Below the pieces are notes generated by a model that saw only the letters and a list, made by a program, of their open reading frames with translations, made no database searches and was not told the origin of the DNA. From positions 1 through 9,285 of the forward strand of contig CAIPNE010000464.1 of NCBI GenBank assembly GCA_903866355.1: a DNA stretch of 9,285 nt. Reading direction: 5' to 3'. The translations under genes and the position numbers were made by a program. Source of the stretch: an uncultured Gammaproteobacteria bacterium. GTDB taxonomy: Bacteria; Pseudomonadota; Gammaproteobacteria; Ga0077536. Below are positions 1 to 6,112 of this stretch, piece after piece (the first letter of the stretch is position 1; the number at the start of each line of letters is the position of its first letter).

Positions 1-321
1 AACCCGACATGGGAACATCGGGTCTTTGACAACAACGACCGTCTTGAGTTTATTTCGACACATTACGGACCGAAAATACGCCGATATTACGAAAGCATTA
101 ATCCGAACTACGGGCCGGCACGCGCTGACCTGTTTCGCTACTTGGCGCTCTACGCGACAGGCGGCGTATACATCGATCTCAAAAGCACGATGGCTGTGCC
201 CCTCGTCTTACGCGGTGGACTGCAGGACATCTTCTCGCATGCTTACCTATTGGCACGGAGGTGTGCCGGAAAGGTATGGCGCTACGCGCTGGCAGCGTGG
301 CCAAGAATTCTCGGGCGGTAA
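1..321 (+). CDS. Glycosyltransferase of the DXD sugar-binding (Gly_transf_sug / OCH1-like) family, 5' end missing, possibly truncated
   Basis: The first 106 residues visible belong to a gene that begins before the window. Residues 41-62 carry the family hallmark: R-A-D-L-F-R-Y-L-A-L-Y, then G-G-V-Y-I-D-L-K-S. The Y-I-D-L-K-S element stands where the DXD metal/nucleotide-sugar site lies, and a D-[IL]-K-S version is common in bacterial capsule and O-antigen members. The family transfers a sugar from a nucleotide-sugar donor to a glycan at the cytoplasmic side of the membrane. After about residue 75 the match fades, and the frame ends at TAA 319-321. Family members normally continue for another 80-100 residues after this motif. 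Either this is an unusual short version or the gene is frameshifted. It is not obviously related in function to the catabolic genes that follow. The fold assignment is fairly secure; the donor and acceptor are unknown. Confidence 0.75.
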   Translation, partial: NPTWEHRVFDNNDRLEFISTHYGPKIRRYYESINPNYGPARADLFRYLALYATGGVYIDLKSTMAVPLVLRGGLQDIFSHAYLLARRCAGKVWRYALAAWPRILGR

Positions 322-450
322 CTGTGGGGCCCAACATCTGCCAGACGCTGCCAACGGGTATCGTGCCGACTCACGTGCATTGCGCCGGGCAGCGTGTGGC
401 GACCACGGGTGCCAAATAGCAGTCGCTGATGCGCAGCACCCGGCGCCTAG
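240..450 (+). pseudogene. Possible frameshifted 3' remainder of the glycosyltransferase
   Basis: Beyond the point where the glycosyltransferase frame loses its family resemblance, fragments reminiscent of the missing C-terminal part appear in the other two forward frames. Frame 2 from about 242 reads Y-W-H-G-G followed by R-G-Q-E-F. This resembles the 'SHW...GEFQQWH' stretch seen in bacterial members. Frame 3 from about 306 reads S-R-A-V-T...N-I and later G-Q-R-V-A-T-T-G-A, resembling 'LRAVI...NI' and 'GVLR.TGP'. The resemblance is loose and judged by eye. No intact gene is visible between 322 and 537. If it is real, at least two indels have broken the gene. Confidence 0.25.
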
Positions 451-537
451 GCGCGCAGGGCCCGCCACGCGAGCCACCAGAAAGGCGCTTCATCGGCTGC
501 TATAGTTGAGACGTCATCACACCCGGAGCATGGCTCA

Positions 538-1743
538 ATGTTGCAGGCGGCCATCCCTTACGGTGCTTACTGGTGCACCCCTTTCGCCCGCTGGCAAGGT
601 AGTTTCTCGCTACTTCACAGCCTGCGCTTTGCCGCTAGTGTTGCGCGCAACGCCTTGGCCGCACGCGGCATTTCGCCCACAGTTTTCGATGCTGGCGTGC
701 TCGGGCTGACCGTGCCGCAGCGTAGCAGTTTCTATGGTTTGCCGTGGCTGGCGGGGGAACTGGGCGCGCCGCAAATTGGTGGCCCCACCATCATGCAGGC
801 CTGCGCGACCAGCGCACGTGTCGTGACCCACGCGGCGCAAGAGATAGCCAGCGGCCAAACCCACTGCGTGTTGGCTATCACCGCTGACCGGGTCTCCAAC
901 GGTCCACATATTTATTATCCCAACCCGCGCGGGCTAGGTGGTACGGGCGAAACGGAAGACTGGGTTTTAGCCAATTTCGAACGCGACCCGTTTGCCGATT
1001 GCAGCATGGTCGCCACGGCCGAAAACTGCGCCAAACGTTGGGGGATTTCAACGCAAGAGCAACACGCGTTGGTGCTGCAGCGTTACGCTCAGTACCAGAT
1101 GGCGCTGGCGCCACAGGCGAATGGCGAGACCTTTCAACACCGTTACATGACGTTGCCCTTCGCGGTGCCCGATGCCCAATTTCGCAAAACAGTGGCCACC
1201 CTAACCTCTGACGAAGGCATACACCCCACCACCGCAGACGGCCTCGCCGGCTTACGCACCGTGGTCACGAACGGGACGGTTACCTACGGGGGACAAACGC
1301 ACCCCGCCGACGGCAACGCAGGCATGGTGATCACAAGCCCAGACCGAGCGGGCGAATTAAGCCGCGATCCCGCCGTGAAAATTCGTCTCCACGCCAGTGC
1401 GCAAGCGCGCGCCGAACCCGCCATGATGCCAGCCGCCCCGATCGCCGCAGCACGCCGTGCGCTCGCGGCGGCCGGCATCGGCATCGGTGACGTGGCGGCG
1501 ATCAAATCCCATAACCCTTTTGCCGTGAACGATTTAATCTTTGCCCGCGAAACAGGCGCTAGCTTGGCGCAAATGAACAACTATGGCTGTTCCCTGATCT
1601 GGGGTCATCCGCAGGCGCCTACGGGCATGCGCGCCATCATTGAACTCATCGAAGAACTGGTGTTGCGCGGGGGCGGCTGGGGCCTTTTCCATGGCTGCGC
1701 TGCCGGCGATACGGCGATGGCAGTAGTCCTCAAAGTGGGTTAA
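538..1743 (+). CDS. Thiolase-family protein (acyl-CoA acetyltransferase type)
   Basis: This 401-residue protein has the length and layout of a thiolase, which cleaves a 3-ketoacyl-CoA with CoA, or runs the reverse condensation, in the cytoplasm. The nucleophile block is G-G-P-T-I-M-Q-A-C-A-T-S-A-R with the catalytic cysteine at 89. The C-terminal blocks are H-N-P-F-A (325-329) in place of the usual N-E-A-F-A, G-H-P-Q-A-P-T-G-M-R with the catalytic histidine at 357, and G-C-A-A-G-D with the second cysteine at 387 in place of C-x-G-G-G. All catalytic residues are therefore present in a divergent setting, typical of the less-studied thiolases found in degradation clusters. The ATG at 538 is preceded by GGAG at 525-528, nine bases away. 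The amidohydrolase follows 68 bases downstream on the same strand, so they are probably co-transcribed. Chain-length and substrate specificity cannot be read from the sequence. Confidence 0.9.
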   Translation: MLQAAIPYGAYWCTPFARWQGSFSLLHSLRFAASVARNALAARGISPTVFDAGVLGLTVPQRSSFYGLPWLAGELGAPQIGGPTIMQACATSARVVTHAAQEIASGQTHCVLAITADRVSNGPHIYYPNPRGLGGTGETEDWVLANFERDPFADCSMVATAENCAKRWGISTQEQHALVLQRYAQYQMALAPQANGETFQHRYMTLPFAVPDAQFRKTVATLTSDEGIHPTTADGLAGLRTVVTNGTVTYGGQTHPADGNAGMVITSPDRAGELSRDPAVKIRLHASAQARAEPAMMPAAPIAAARRALAAAGIGIGDVAAIKSHNPFAVNDLIFARETGASLAQMNNYGCSLIWGHPQAPTGMRAIIELIEELVLRGGGWGLFHGCAAGDTAMAVVLKVG

Positions 1744-1751
1744 ATCTCCAG

Positions 1752-1778
1752 ATAGGCGACCGACCGGGGTCAGCCTAT
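1752..1778 (+). other. Bulged hairpin in the thiolase-amidohydrolase gap
   Basis: ATAGGC (1752-1757) pairs with GCCTAT (1773-1778), and inside it GACC (1758-1761) pairs with GGTC (1768-1771). One bulged A (1772) and a six-base loop complete the structure. The ten-pair stem has no T-run behind it, so it does not look like a classical terminator. It could tune mRNA stability or partly separate expression of the two genes. Confidence 0.4.
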
Positions 1779-1811
1779 GATGTCGCATCAAATCAGCACG
1801 AGGTACGCGCC

Positions 1812-3494
1812 ATGGCTTTTGACCTTCTCATTCGTAACGGTACTGTGGTTGACGGTACCGGCGCGCCAAGTTTCCATGGCGATATCGCCGTAAGCGACGG
1901 GAAAATTGTCGAGATTGGCAAAATTTCGGGTACCGCCAGCCGTACTATCGACGCCAGCGACCTCATCGTGGCACCGGGGTTTGTCGACCCCCACACCCAC
2001 TACGACGCGCAAATTTGCTGGGATTCCCTCACCACACCTTCCTGCTGGCACGGCGTGACATCACTGGTGATGGGTAATTGTGGGGTCGGTTTGGCACCTT
2101 GCCGGCCCGAAACACGCGCCATCGCCGCCTGGGACTTGGTGAACGTAGAAGCCATTCCCTTCGATGTGCTCAACGCGGGTGTGACTTGGGATTGGGAAAC
2201 CTTTCCGGAATACATGGACGCCGCCGCGCGGCGCGGCTCGGGACTGAATCTCGGATTTCTGGCTGCCCTGACGCCTTTCCGCCATTACGTGTTGGGCGAA
2301 GAATCCATGGAGCGCGCGGCCACCGACGCCGAAACCCAACACATCGCCACCCTGTTACGCGAAGCCATGGACGCCGGCGCCATGGGCTTTACGACCACCA
2401 ATGTGGCCCAGCACATCGGCTACGAAGGCCGGCCGCTGGCTTGCCGTAAAGCCAGCACCCACGAATTGAAAACCTATGCCAATGTGCTGCGCGATTTGGG
2501 TCGTGGTGCAATCGAGCTGGCGCTCACGAACGAAGTATCGGTGGTCAATGACGCGGAATACGCGCTGCTGGACCTGCTGCTCACGGAAAGCCAACGACCG
2601 GTAACTTGGTTAGCACTGCTCAATCGTGTGGACAATCCGGAGGCGGCGCAAAAAACGCTGCTGCGCACCGCACCGCTCACGGCCCGCGGTGGGCTTCCGC
2701 AAACTACCTGCCGGCCACTCATCATCCAAATAGACCTGCGCAAGCCTTTCATGTTTGCCAACATGGCCTGCTGGAATCCCGTGTTTAATCGGCCCGTTGC
2801 CGAGCAAGCAAAGCTGTATCGCGACCCCATTTTCCGTGACCAGTTCCGGGAGGCGCTCAAAACGCCCGGCATCTTCACCGGCGACTGGAACCTAGCGATC
2901 ATCCACGAGGTGGAGAGTCCTGCACTTACCGGGCTGTTGGGCCGAAATGTGGGTGAGATTGCGCGCGAACGCGGGCGGGATCCGGTCGACACCTTCTTGG
3001 AACTCGCGCTGGACGACAATCTCGCCATGCAGTTCACCTATGAACTGTTTAACTCAGACGAAAGCCGAATCCCCGAACTCATCAAAGACCCCCGCACGCT
3101 CATCGGCCTATCCGATGGCGGCGCGCACGTGGATATGTTCTGCGATGCCGGCTACTGCACCTACTTGCTGGGCACTTGGGTGCGCGATCGCGCCGTGATG
3201 ACGCTTGAGCATGCGGTAAAGCGTATTACCAGTGAGCCTGCGGCGTTGTTTGGTATTCAGCAGCGCGGTCGTATTGCGGCTGGCTTGGCCGCCGACTTCG
3301 CGATTTTTGACTTAAGCACCGTGGGTTCGCAAAAACGCGGCGTGATGCGTAACGACCTGCCGGGTGGCGGGCGACGTTTGGTCATGCCGGCAACCGGGAT
3401 GGAATACACGATCGTCAACGGCGTACCCCTGCTAGAACAAGGGCGTGACACCGGTGCACGACCGGGGCAAGTCATGCGTTCCGGCCGCGCCTAG
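1812..3494 (+). CDS. Amidohydrolase, N-acyl-D-amino-acid deacylase / D-aminoacylase-like (amidohydrolase 3)
   Basis: This 560-residue protein is a metal-dependent hydrolase of the amidohydrolase superfamily, expected to split an amide, lactam or similar C-N bond in the cytoplasm. The N-terminal sandwich domain begins D-L-L-I-R-N-G-T-V-V-D-G-T-G. The metal site follows as P-H-T-H-Y-D (His61, His63), then G-N-C-G-V-G with Cys90, the position of the zinc-binding cysteine in D-aminoacylase. Near the end come S-D-G-G-A-H (Asp435) and a closing G-R-I-A-A-G-L-A-A-D-F-A-I-F-D strand (486-500). The later histidines that bind the second metal in D-aminoacylase are not evident; for example, V-T-W-L-A-L-L-N (264-271) sits where S-H-H-K would be expected. 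The start ATG 1812 has GAGG at 1800-1803, eight bases upstream. Pairing with a thiolase suggests a catabolic intermediate rather than an N-acyl amino acid as substrate. Confidence 0.85.
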   Translation: MAFDLLIRNGTVVDGTGAPSFHGDIAVSDGKIVEIGKISGTASRTIDASDLIVAPGFVDPHTHYDAQICWDSLTTPSCWHGVTSLVMGNCGVGLAPCRPETRAIAAWDLVNVEAIPFDVLNAGVTWDWETFPEYMDAAARRGSGLNLGFLAALTPFRHYVLGEESMERAATDAETQHIATLLREAMDAGAMGFTTTNVAQHIGYEGRPLACRKASTHELKTYANVLRDLGRGAIELALTNEVSVVNDAEYALLDLLLTESQRPVTWLALLNRVDNPEAAQKTLLRTAPLTARGGLPQTTCRPLIIQIDLRKPFMFANMACWNPVFNRPVAEQAKLYRDPIFRDQFREALKTPGIFTGDWNLAIIHEVESPALTGLLGRNVGEIARERGRDPVDTFLELALDDNLAMQFTYELFNSDESRIPELIKDPRTLIGLSDGGAHVDMFCDAGYCTYLLGTWVRDRAVMTLEHAVKRITSEPAALFGIQQRGRIAAGLAADFAIFDLSTVGSQKRGVMRNDLPGGGRRLVMPATGMEYTIVNGVPLLEQGRDTGARPGQVMRSGRA

Positions 3495-3508
3495 CGGCGC
3501 TTATTGGA

Positions 3509-3539
3509 CAGGCCTTGGCGACAACCACGCCAAGGCCTG
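3509..3539. terminator. Perfect 12-bp hairpin between convergent genes, probable bidirectional terminator
   Basis: CAGGCCTTGGCG (3509-3520) is the exact reverse complement of 3528-3539, with the seven-base loop ACAACCA. It begins 14 bases after the amidohydrolase stop and lies 64 bases beyond the stop of the minus-strand gene ending at 3604, so it is placed to end transcription from both sides. Neither side has a T-run after the stem, so termination is inferred from stem strength and location only. Confidence 0.6.
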
Positions 3540-3603
3540 GTGACGAATCCGCCCGTTCAATAGCGCGCCGAGTAGGTGCAGCCCTACCGTTCGGGCCGTA
3601 TCT

Positions 3604-3984
3604 TTAACCCGCTTCCCGAACCTCTGTCATAAAGACCTTCTGGGCGATGACCCAACTGCCCCCGACTTTCAGCAGCGACAATATGTCCGTGAAATACCGC
3701 GGCGGGATAGCGCATTTGAGCTTCACATGCGCCATCGTCGGGCCAATGAGATCGATGGCCAAAATATAGTCCTCACGGCTCAAACCGGCCGCTAGCGGCG
3801 TCTGCCGGCCCTGTACGGCTTCAAACCATTGCGCGCGCGGCAGCACTTTGAGTTCGCCGTCGACCACATGTGTAAGGGCACAAGTGGGGTGAAAAACCGC
3901 ACCGAGTTTGGCGATATCCCCTTCGTATAACCCATCGAGATAAGTCTGCACCGTGTGTTGGATGGCGGTGAGTTCGCTGGACAT
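3604..3984 (-). CDS. SnoaL/NTF2-like protein, putative lumazine-binding family
   Basis: This is a 126-residue cone-shaped (alpha+beta) protein of the SnoaL/NTF2-like superfamily. The pattern Q-T-Y-L-D-G-L-Y-E-G-D (13-23) followed by F-H-P (31-33), then D-I-L-S-L-L-K-V-G-G-S-W (100-111) and I-A-Q-K-V-F (113-118), matches the 'putative lumazine-binding' subgroup. Members either bind a small ligand or catalyse simple isomerisations, hydrations or lactone chemistry; no catalytic residue can be assigned here. The ATG at 3984 has AGGAG at 3993-3997, eight bases upstream, the clearest ribosome site of the minus-strand genes. It lies 36 bases after the acetoacetate-decarboxylase-like gene and is the last gene of that operon, which suggests an accessory role in the same pathway. 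Confidence 0.8.
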   Translation of the reverse strand: MSSELTAIQHTVQTYLDGLYEGDIAKLGAVFHPTCALTHVVDGELKVLPRAQWFEAVQGRQTPLAAGLSREDYILAIDLIGPTMAHVKLKCAIPPRYFTDILSLLKVGGSWVIAQKVFMTEVREAG

Positions 3985-4020
3985 AAAATGTACTCCTAGG
4001 CGCCTACGTGGCGCTGCTTG

Positions 4021-4776
4021 TTAACTAATTTTGCGCGCTCCGCCTTGTTCAGCGGGCACGACCAGATCGGCTTTGAAGCGCGGGGCGTGCAAAACCACGT
4101 CGGCCAACGCATGCGTACCAGACATTGGGAAACCTGGCACGAGGCGCGTCTCGCCCAAGGCGGCGGTGTTAACGCTAAGCACTTGCGGCGTCCCGCGCAA
4201 AACACGCTTAAAACTATAACTGGCTTCCATCTGCACCAGCGTCGTGCTGGCATCGAGCACAACGGTGGTCAACGCCGGGGAATATTTCACCGTGGCCCCT
4301 GCGCCCACGATGGCTTGCAACCGGGTGGTGGCAACTTCTAGCAGGGTAGTGCCTGCCACGCTAATTTTGGCGTGCAGGCGGTCATAGCTCTCGCGGTAAT
4401 GGACCTCGGCGAGTTGGCACGCAAAGCCGTAGCGTCGCCGCAATTCCGCGGCGACCACCGCATTACTCGCGAAAGCACCGTAAACCAAGTGCCGTGGCTT
4501 GATGCCGGTGCGGCACGCAAGACCCACCCAAGCACATTCAAACGCACCCCAGGGACCCTCGTCGCAACGCCAAAAAGTGTAGCCCAAGTGCGCCGGAATG
4601 GCCGGATGGAGCCCTGGCGGCAAGCAGTCGAGCGCGGCCACCATCGGCAGTTCAAACAGCGCGTAGTGGATTTGCACGTCGGGTAGCAGCAGGTCTTCGC
4701 CCGCGGGTTCTAAGGTGGTGGTAACCCCGGCGTAATCAGCTGCAGGGCGGTGCCCATATAACAGTTGCGCGCTCAC
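4021..4776 (-). CDS. Acetoacetate-decarboxylase-fold protein lacking the catalytic lysine
   Basis: This 251-residue protein resembles the acetoacetate decarboxylase superfamily. It has an N-terminal L-P-P-G-L-H-P-A-I-P block (52-61) and a central R-R-Y-G-F-A-C-Q-L-A-E stretch (114-124), followed by beta strands such as A-K-I-S-V-A-G-T-T-L-L-E (136-147). In true decarboxylases the central block reads G-F-P-K-K-L-A, with a lysine forming the Schiff base with the substrate. Here the pair is Cys120-Gln121, so classical decarboxylation is unlikely. Superfamily members without this chemistry can act as aldolases, dehydratases or hydrolases; which applies here is unknown. The start is GTG 4776-4774, which overlaps the TGA of the upstream monooxygenase gene (GTGA), so translation is probably coupled. 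No clear independent ribosome site is seen. Family placement is by eye and is moderately secure. Confidence 0.7.
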   Translation of the reverse strand: MSAQLLYGHRPAADYAGVTTTLEPAGEDLLLPDVQIHYALFELPMVAALDCLPPGLHPAIPAHLGYTFWRCDEGPWGAFECAWVGLACRTGIKPRHLVYGAFASNAVVAAELRRRYGFACQLAEVHYRESYDRLHAKISVAGTTLLEVATTRLQAIVGAGATVKYSPALTTVVLDASTTLVQMEASYSFKRVLRGTPQVLSVNTAALGETRLVPGFPMSGTHALADVVLHAPRFKADLVVPAEQGGARKIS

Positions 4777-5876
4777 AGACCCACCGCCTGCGCGGGCTTG
4801 GGCTCGCTAAAATGCGGCATGACTTCGCTTGCAAACAACCGCAGGCTATCCAGCACCTCCTGATGTTTAACGATCTCGCGGGCTTGCACCATAAACACGA
4901 GATGGTCCGCCCCAGCGGCTTCCCAACGGCGCACGGTGTGAATGAGTTCAGCCGGATCGCCAAAACATAGCCCGCTTGCCAACGGTTTTTGCTGACCCGG
5001 CGCGTGGGGATCGGGCCGCAGCGTACCCAACAAGCCCAGCGCGGTGTAATTGCTGGCGGGGTAGGCCTCCGAGACCTCCACCGTTTGGCCGGCCATATAC
5101 CCAAACGTACTCACCATCTCCTGGCCCTGCTGCCAGGCATAGTCGCGGTCTGGGTGGCAGAACAACCAGTTGGCCACAGCGATCTGATTATTAACGAAAG
5201 CGCCGGCCGGTTCGCAGCGCGAAATGCGGTCTCGATAAGCCGCAAAGCGGGGGATATTGCGTTCAACATCGGAGATAGAAAGGATTAACGCCCCCATCCC
5301 ACGGTCAGCGGCGTCGAGCTCTGTGCCCTGCCCCGTCACCGCGACCCACAGCGGTGGATGCGGATCCTGCCAAGGTTTGGGTAAAACGTTGCGCTCGGGC
5401 ATCTGGTGGAACGTGCCCTGATAGCCAAAGCGTTCTTGCTGCCACATTTGCGGAATGACCCGGACGTATTCTTCCCAGCTACGTTTGGTGTCTTCTACCG
5501 GCGCGTTGAAACCGCCCAATTCATTCCAGGTAGAGGAGCGACCGGTGCCAAATTCCACTCGCCCCCCCGACAGCATGTCGAGAAAGGCAGCCTTCTCCGC
5601 TAAGCGAATAGGGTGATGCATCGCGGGCACGCAAGTAGCAATACCAAAGCCCAAACGGATGTGTTGAGTCTCGCGCGCGACGGCCGTGAGAAACATCTCC
5701 GGGCAACTTGCGTGGCTGTATTCCTCGAGAAAATGGTGCTCGACGCACCACACCGTGGAATAGCCCAGCGCGTCGGCCAGCACGGATTGTTCGATAGCGT
5801 TCTCGTAGACCGCTTTTTGCGTTTCACGGGTGAAGGGTCGCGGGGTAGACAGTTCGTAGATCAAACCAAACTTCAT
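4773..5876 (-). CDS. LLM-class flavin-dependent monooxygenase (bacterial luciferase-like)
   Basis: With its start at ATG 5876 the protein is 367 residues, usual for this TIM-barrel family. It starts M-K-F-G-L-I-Y-E. It has E-H-H-F at 46-49, the active-site element also present in bacterial luciferase alpha chains. Residues 88-113 give H-P-I-R-L-A-E-K-A-A, L-D-M-L-S-G-G-R and F-G-T-G-R, the flavin-phosphate region. Near the end come G-D-P-A-E-L-I and G-A-D-H-L-V-F. Such enzymes use reduced FMN and oxygen to hydroxylate or Baeyer-Villiger oxidise a substrate; some relatives use F420 instead. GAAGGTGA (5881-5888) lies just upstream of ATG 5876. An in-frame GTG at 5927 would add 17 residues that do not look like family sequence. 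The gene overlaps the next by four bases. The reduced flavin source may be the FrhB-like protein encoded upstream. Confidence 0.9.
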   Translation of the reverse strand: MKFGLIYELSTPRPFTRETQKAVYENAIEQSVLADALGYSTVWCVEHHFLEEYSHASCPEMFLTAVARETQHIRLGFGIATCVPAMHHPIRLAEKAAFLDMLSGGRVEFGTGRSSTWNELGGFNAPVEDTKRSWEEYVRVIPQMWQQERFGYQGTFHQMPERNVLPKPWQDPHPPLWVAVTGQGTELDAADRGMGALILSISDVERNIPRFAAYRDRISRCEPAGAFVNNQIAVANWLFCHPDRDYAWQQGQEMVSTFGYMAGQTVEVSEAYPASNYTALGLLGTLRPDPHAPGQQKPLASGLCFGDPAELIHTVRRWEAAGADHLVFMVQAREIVKHQEVLDSLRLFASEVMPHFSEPKPAQAVGL

Positions 5877-6112
5877 TGGGTCACCTTCGAAATGAGGACT
5901 GAGCGGTGGTGCACCCGAGTGTCGCACACCCAGACCACGCGCTGGAACACACGTTCACACCCGCCGCGTGCCCGCTATAACGCCGCCATAGGCGGCGACA
6001 ATCCGCGGCAAGCCGGGTGCATAGACCGGCGATGCCGATGGGTCGGCCCCCTCCCGCCGCGCCGCCCACCATCGGGATGGGGCACGCGGCGAGTGGGCGG
6101 CTAGCGCTGGCC
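5877..6112. other. GC-rich gap with short hairpins between the FrhB-like and monooxygenase genes
   Basis: No coding sequence is supported in this 236-base spacer. It holds several short inverted repeats. The best is CGCCGCC-ATA-GGCGGCG at 5981-5997, a perfect seven-pair stem; GCCGA/TCGGC at 6034-6047 and CCATC/GATGG at 6069-6080 are weaker. None is followed by a T-run. The length suggests the monooxygenase gene has its own promoter or leader, but I see no convincing -35/-10 pair. Confidence 0.45.

Noticed and set aside
74..91. ATACGCCGA near base 78 matching one strand of the palindrome at 7604-7619
   Set aside because: It is a nine-base match inside coding sequence with no second half-site, so chance is the likely explanation.
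26..505. A 159-residue open frame on the plus strand
   Set aside because: It overlaps the glycosyltransferase in another frame, is rich in Arg and Ala as a shadow frame would be, and has no ribosome site. Only its middle part was kept, as a possible frameshifted remnant.
2474..3037. A 187-residue open frame on the minus strand inside the amidohydrolase gene
   Set aside because: It lies wholly antisense to a well-supported gene and has a low-complexity Ser/Arg-rich composition typical of shadow frames.
4372..4686. Plus-strand frames opposite the acetoacetate-decarboxylase-like gene
   Set aside because: They are antisense to a gene with clear family features and overlaps typical of an operon; no ribosome site was seen.
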